From the NCBI GenBank assembly GCA_028291305.1, contig JAQGII010000475.1, positions 1 to 7,605 of the forward strand: a stretch of DNA of 7,605 nucleotides, read 5' to 3'. The DNA comes from Caulobacteraceae bacterium (GTDB taxonomy: Bacteria; Pseudomonadota; Alphaproteobacteria; Caulobacterales; Caulobacteraceae). This document shows positions 5,998 through 7,605 of this stretch, one piece after another. Below the pieces are notes generated by a model. It was not told the DNA's origin. It searched no databases and saw only the letters and a list, made by a program, of their open reading frames with translations. A program made the position numbers and the translations under genes. The first letter of the stretch is position 1. Every line of letters begins with the position of its first letter.

Positions 5998-6603
5998 ATG
6001 GGAACACGCGTTTGGGCGTTCGCGCCCTTGAGTATCGGCGCCGTTTCGGCGCTGGCCTTCATGTCCCTGGCCGCCTGCGACGGCGCGCCCTCGGCCATCC
6101 CCGCCCGCTCGCACGCGGCGACGGACTCGGTCGACCGGCGGCTGGCGGACTCCGCGCCGGAGGGCGGCGAGTCCAGGACCTCCTCCCGCTACGGCGCCGA
6201 CGGCGGCGGGCGGGCGGCGGCGGCGGCCGATACGCCGCTGTTCCACGGCAAGCCGATCTGGGCCGCCAACAAGACCCACAGCGGCCAGGAGAACGCCGAC
6301 TACCACTTCAAGCGCGACGGCGACGTGTTCGGGTCGACCAGCGAGGAGGACTTCCTGACCAAGGTCCACGCCTTCGTCGACAACCCGCCCCAGGGCGCGC
6401 TGATCCTGACCCGGTCCAACGGCGACAAGCTGGTGTACGACCCCAAGGGCAACATCTTCGCCGTGGCCGACAAGAACGGCGCCCCGCGCACCCTGTTCAA
6501 GCCCAAGGACGGCCAGGCCTACTGGGACAAGCAGAAGGACGCTCTGGCCAAGGGCGACGACTACGGCGGCGCGCGGCGCACGAGGTCGGACGACAACGGC
6601 TAG
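5998..6603 (+). CDS. predicted lipoprotein with colicin-D-like toxin-type C-terminal domain
   Basis: This encodes 201 residues. A lipoprotein signal peptide (1-26) ends in the lipobox L24-A25-A26-C27, and D28 after the Cys would favour inner-membrane retention under the E. coli rule. A low-complexity linker rich in Ala, Ser, Arg and Gly spans 29-78. The domain at about 80-183 has N-A-D-Y-H103-F-K-R-D-G-D-V-F-G, then NPP (129-131), R139-S-N-G-D, YDP-GN-F (147-154), G-A-P-R164-T-L-F-K-P (161-169) and YWDKQK. This pattern resembles the terminal domains of polymorphic toxins related to colicin D (a BECR-type RNase fold). The His expected in a K-H-x-G-x-FG position is missing, although H103 is nearby. 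The ATG at 5998 has GGGAGA 7 nt upstream; a TTG at 5938 is rejected. Likely LexA-controlled. Function unproven: the lipoprotein call is firm, the domain relation is from memory of the pattern. Confidence 0.8.
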   Translation: MGTRVWAFAPLSIGAVSALAFMSLAACDGAPSAIPARSHAATDSVDRRLADSAPEGGESRTSSRYGADGGGRAAAAADTPLFHGKPIWAANKTHSGQENADYHFKRDGDVFGSTSEEDFLTKVHAFVDNPPQGALILTRSNGDKLVYDPKGNIFAVADKNGAPRTLFKPKDGQAYWDKQKDALAKGDDYGGARRTRSDDNG

Positions 6604-6613
6604 GAACCGCCTT

Positions 6614-6740
6614 CCGTCATCCCCGGTTTTCGCGAAGCGGAATACCGGGGACCCGGCAGCTCCAGGCGTTCGGCCGCCGCTTTTTGCTCAGCGTCGATGT
6701 CTTCGCTGCTGGGTCCTCGGGACAAGCCCGAGGATGACGG
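6614..6740. repeat. inverted pair of REP-like palindromic repeats
   Basis: The left unit (6614-6660) begins CCGTCATCCCCGG and ends ACCGGGGACCCGGCAGC. The right unit (6705-6740), read on the - strand, is CCGTCATCCTCGGGC, then TTGTCCCGAGGACCCAGCAGC. The two are the same family in opposite orientation, differing mainly in an 11-nt loop difference. Each unit also folds on itself (CCCCGGT/ACCGGGG; CCTCGGG/CCCGAGG). They start 10 nt after the lipoprotein stop codon. GTCATCC-TCGGGCTTG-type repeats are widely scattered between genes in alphaproteobacteria. The pair probably folds at the 3' end of the mRNA. Confidence 0.8.
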
Positions 6741-6762
6741 CAAATGACCGGCGGCGACCGCC

Positions 6763-6877
6763 TAGAGCACGTCAGGCGAAAGTGGCTGCCGGTTTCGGCG
6801 CCCGACGTGCTCTAACGCTATGATTTAGAGCCTTTTTATCCGGTTCAAATGATTCCATTTGAACCGGAAAGGCTCTA
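6763..6877. repeat. 115-bp double-hairpin intergenic repeat, copy 2
   Basis: This differs from copy 1 (904-1018) at only six positions and has the same length. The first hairpin has perfect 11-bp outer arms TAGAGCACGTC (6763-6773) and GACGTGCTCTA (6804-6814). The second has outer arms TAGAGCC/GGCTCTA and the inner stem CCGGTTCAAA/TTTGAACCGG with one loop change (C to T). The ubiB stop codon, read on the - strand, is the last three bases (6875-6877). As with copy 1 it sits between convergent genes, here the lipoprotein gene and ubiB. It has no clear U-run after either hairpin, so intrinsic termination is uncertain. Confidence 0.9.
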
Positions 6878-7605
6878 ATGCGGCCGCGCGGTCGCCGCCG
6901 CGATCACAAACGCCGCGCCGGCGACGGCGGCGCCCACGGCGAACCACAGCAGGCGCGAGGCGGTCGACGGCTGCTCGACGACGGCGATCGTCGGCGTCGA
7001 GGTCGTCTTGGCGTGGCGGGTCAGGCCTTCGAACACGGTGACCGCCTCCTCCAGCAGGCGGCGGACCCGGGCCGGCGGGGCCAGTTCGCGGGCGATCCAG
7101 CGGCGCACCACCGGGTCGGCGGCGGCCCAGATATCGTGGCGCGGATCGATGCGCCGGGCCACGCCCTCGACCGTGACCATGGTCTTCTGCAGCAGGACCA
7201 GTTCCGGCCGCAGCCGCATGTCGAACAGGGCCGTGATCTCGAACAGCTGGCCGAGGATGCGACCCATCGAGACGTCGTGCGCGTCATGGCCGAAGATCGG
7301 CTCGCCGACGGCGCGGATGGCCTGGGCGAAGGCGTCCACCGAATGGTGCCCGGGCACGTAGCCGGCCTGGAAATGCACCAGGGCGACGCGGTGGTAGTCG
7401 CGCTGCAGGAAGCCCCACAGGATCTCGGCCAGGTAGCGCCGCTCCGCCTCGCCCAGCCGGCCGATGATGCCGTAGTCCACCGCCGTCAGCCGGTCCGGCG
7501 CCTCGACGAACAGTTTGCCCTCGTGCAGGTCGGCGTGGACCACCCCGAGGTCCAGGGCCTGGGTCAGGAAGGCGCGGATCAGCTGGGTGGCCAGGGCCGG
7601 GCGAT
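6875..7605 (-). CDS. ubiB: UbiB, ubiquinone-biosynthesis atypical kinase/ATPase (5' partial)
   Basis: UbiB/ADCK proteins are membrane-associated kinase-like ATPases needed for ubiquinone synthesis. Only the last 242 residues are in the window; the frame is open to base 7605, so the gene continues upstream outside it. Visible in order: the catalytic loop VVHADLHEGKLFV (7502-7540), the DYGIIGRL metal motif (equivalent of DFG), a helical domain with LLQKTMVTVEGVARRIDP, and a C-terminal hydrophobic segment (LLWFAVGAAVAGAAFVIAAA) that anchors the protein in the inner membrane. The catalytic-loop Asn of H-x-D-x-x-x-x-N, usually HPGN in UbiB, is Lys (AAA at 7514-7516), which is unexpected. The stop codon lies in the repeat element. 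ubiB commonly sits next to coaBC and dut in Caulobacter-like genomes; here the lipoprotein gene intervenes. The GTG within the catalytic loop (7543) is not a real start. Confidence 0.95.
   Translation of the reverse strand, partial: RPALATQLIRAFLTQALDLGVVHADLHEGKLFVEAPDRLTAVDYGIIGRLGEAERRYLAEILWGFLQRDYHRVALVHFQAGYVPGHHSVDAFAQAIRAVGEPIFGHDAHDVSMGRILGQLFEITALFDMRLRPELVLLQKTMVTVEGVARRIDPRHDIWAAADPVVRRWIARELAPPARVRRLLEEAVTVFEGLTRHAKTTSTPTIAVVEQPSTASRLLWFAVGAAVAGAAFVIAAATARPH

Overview
This is a GC-rich, gene-dense alphaproteobacterial chromosomal segment. It most likely comes from Caulobacteraceae (Caulobacter or Phenylobacterium type). The reasons are the ubiB / coaBC / dut order on one strand, the protein flavour, and a perfect alphaproteobacterial-type SOS box (GTTC-N7-GTTC). 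Palindromic intergenic repeats of a kind common in this class are also present. The genus is an inference and cannot be proved from the window.

Layout. (1) 1-906: dapB (lysine/peptidoglycan precursor synthesis) on the + strand, preceded by what may be the last codons of another gene. (2) 904-1018: a 115-bp double-hairpin repeat whose outermost bases are the stop codons of both flanking convergent genes. (3) 1016-1816: two small membrane proteins on the - strand, one unrecognised and one VanZ-like. (4) 1947-2915: a PAPS-type sulfotransferase (-). (5) 3073-3108: a truncated copy of the same repeat. (6) 3114-4067: a LysR-family regulator (-). (7) 4177-5863: dut and coaBC (-), 31 nt apart and probably co-transcribed. 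(8) 5864-5997: a divergent promoter region with an SOS box over the predicted + strand -10. (9) 5998-6603: a + strand lipoprotein with a C-terminal domain that resembles colicin-D-like toxin nuclease domains. (10) 6604-6877: an inverted REP-like pair followed by the second full copy of the 115-bp repeat. (11) 6875-7605: the C-terminal half of ubiB (-), running off the window.

How it fits together. dapB, dut, coaBC and ubiB are conserved housekeeping genes (diaminopimelate, dUTP sanitation, coenzyme A, ubiquinone). The sulfotransferase, LysR regulator, VanZ-like protein and lipoprotein look like accessory insertions among them. The most interesting points are the SOS-box-controlled lipoprotein inserted between ubiB and coaBC, the repeat that supplies stop codons at three of its four ends, and a Lys in place of the usual metal-binding Asn in UbiB. 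No gene-free stretch exceeds 300 bases. The largest is 6604-6874 (271 nt), which is almost entirely the two repeat elements. I saw no tRNA, rRNA, CRISPR array or transposase gene.
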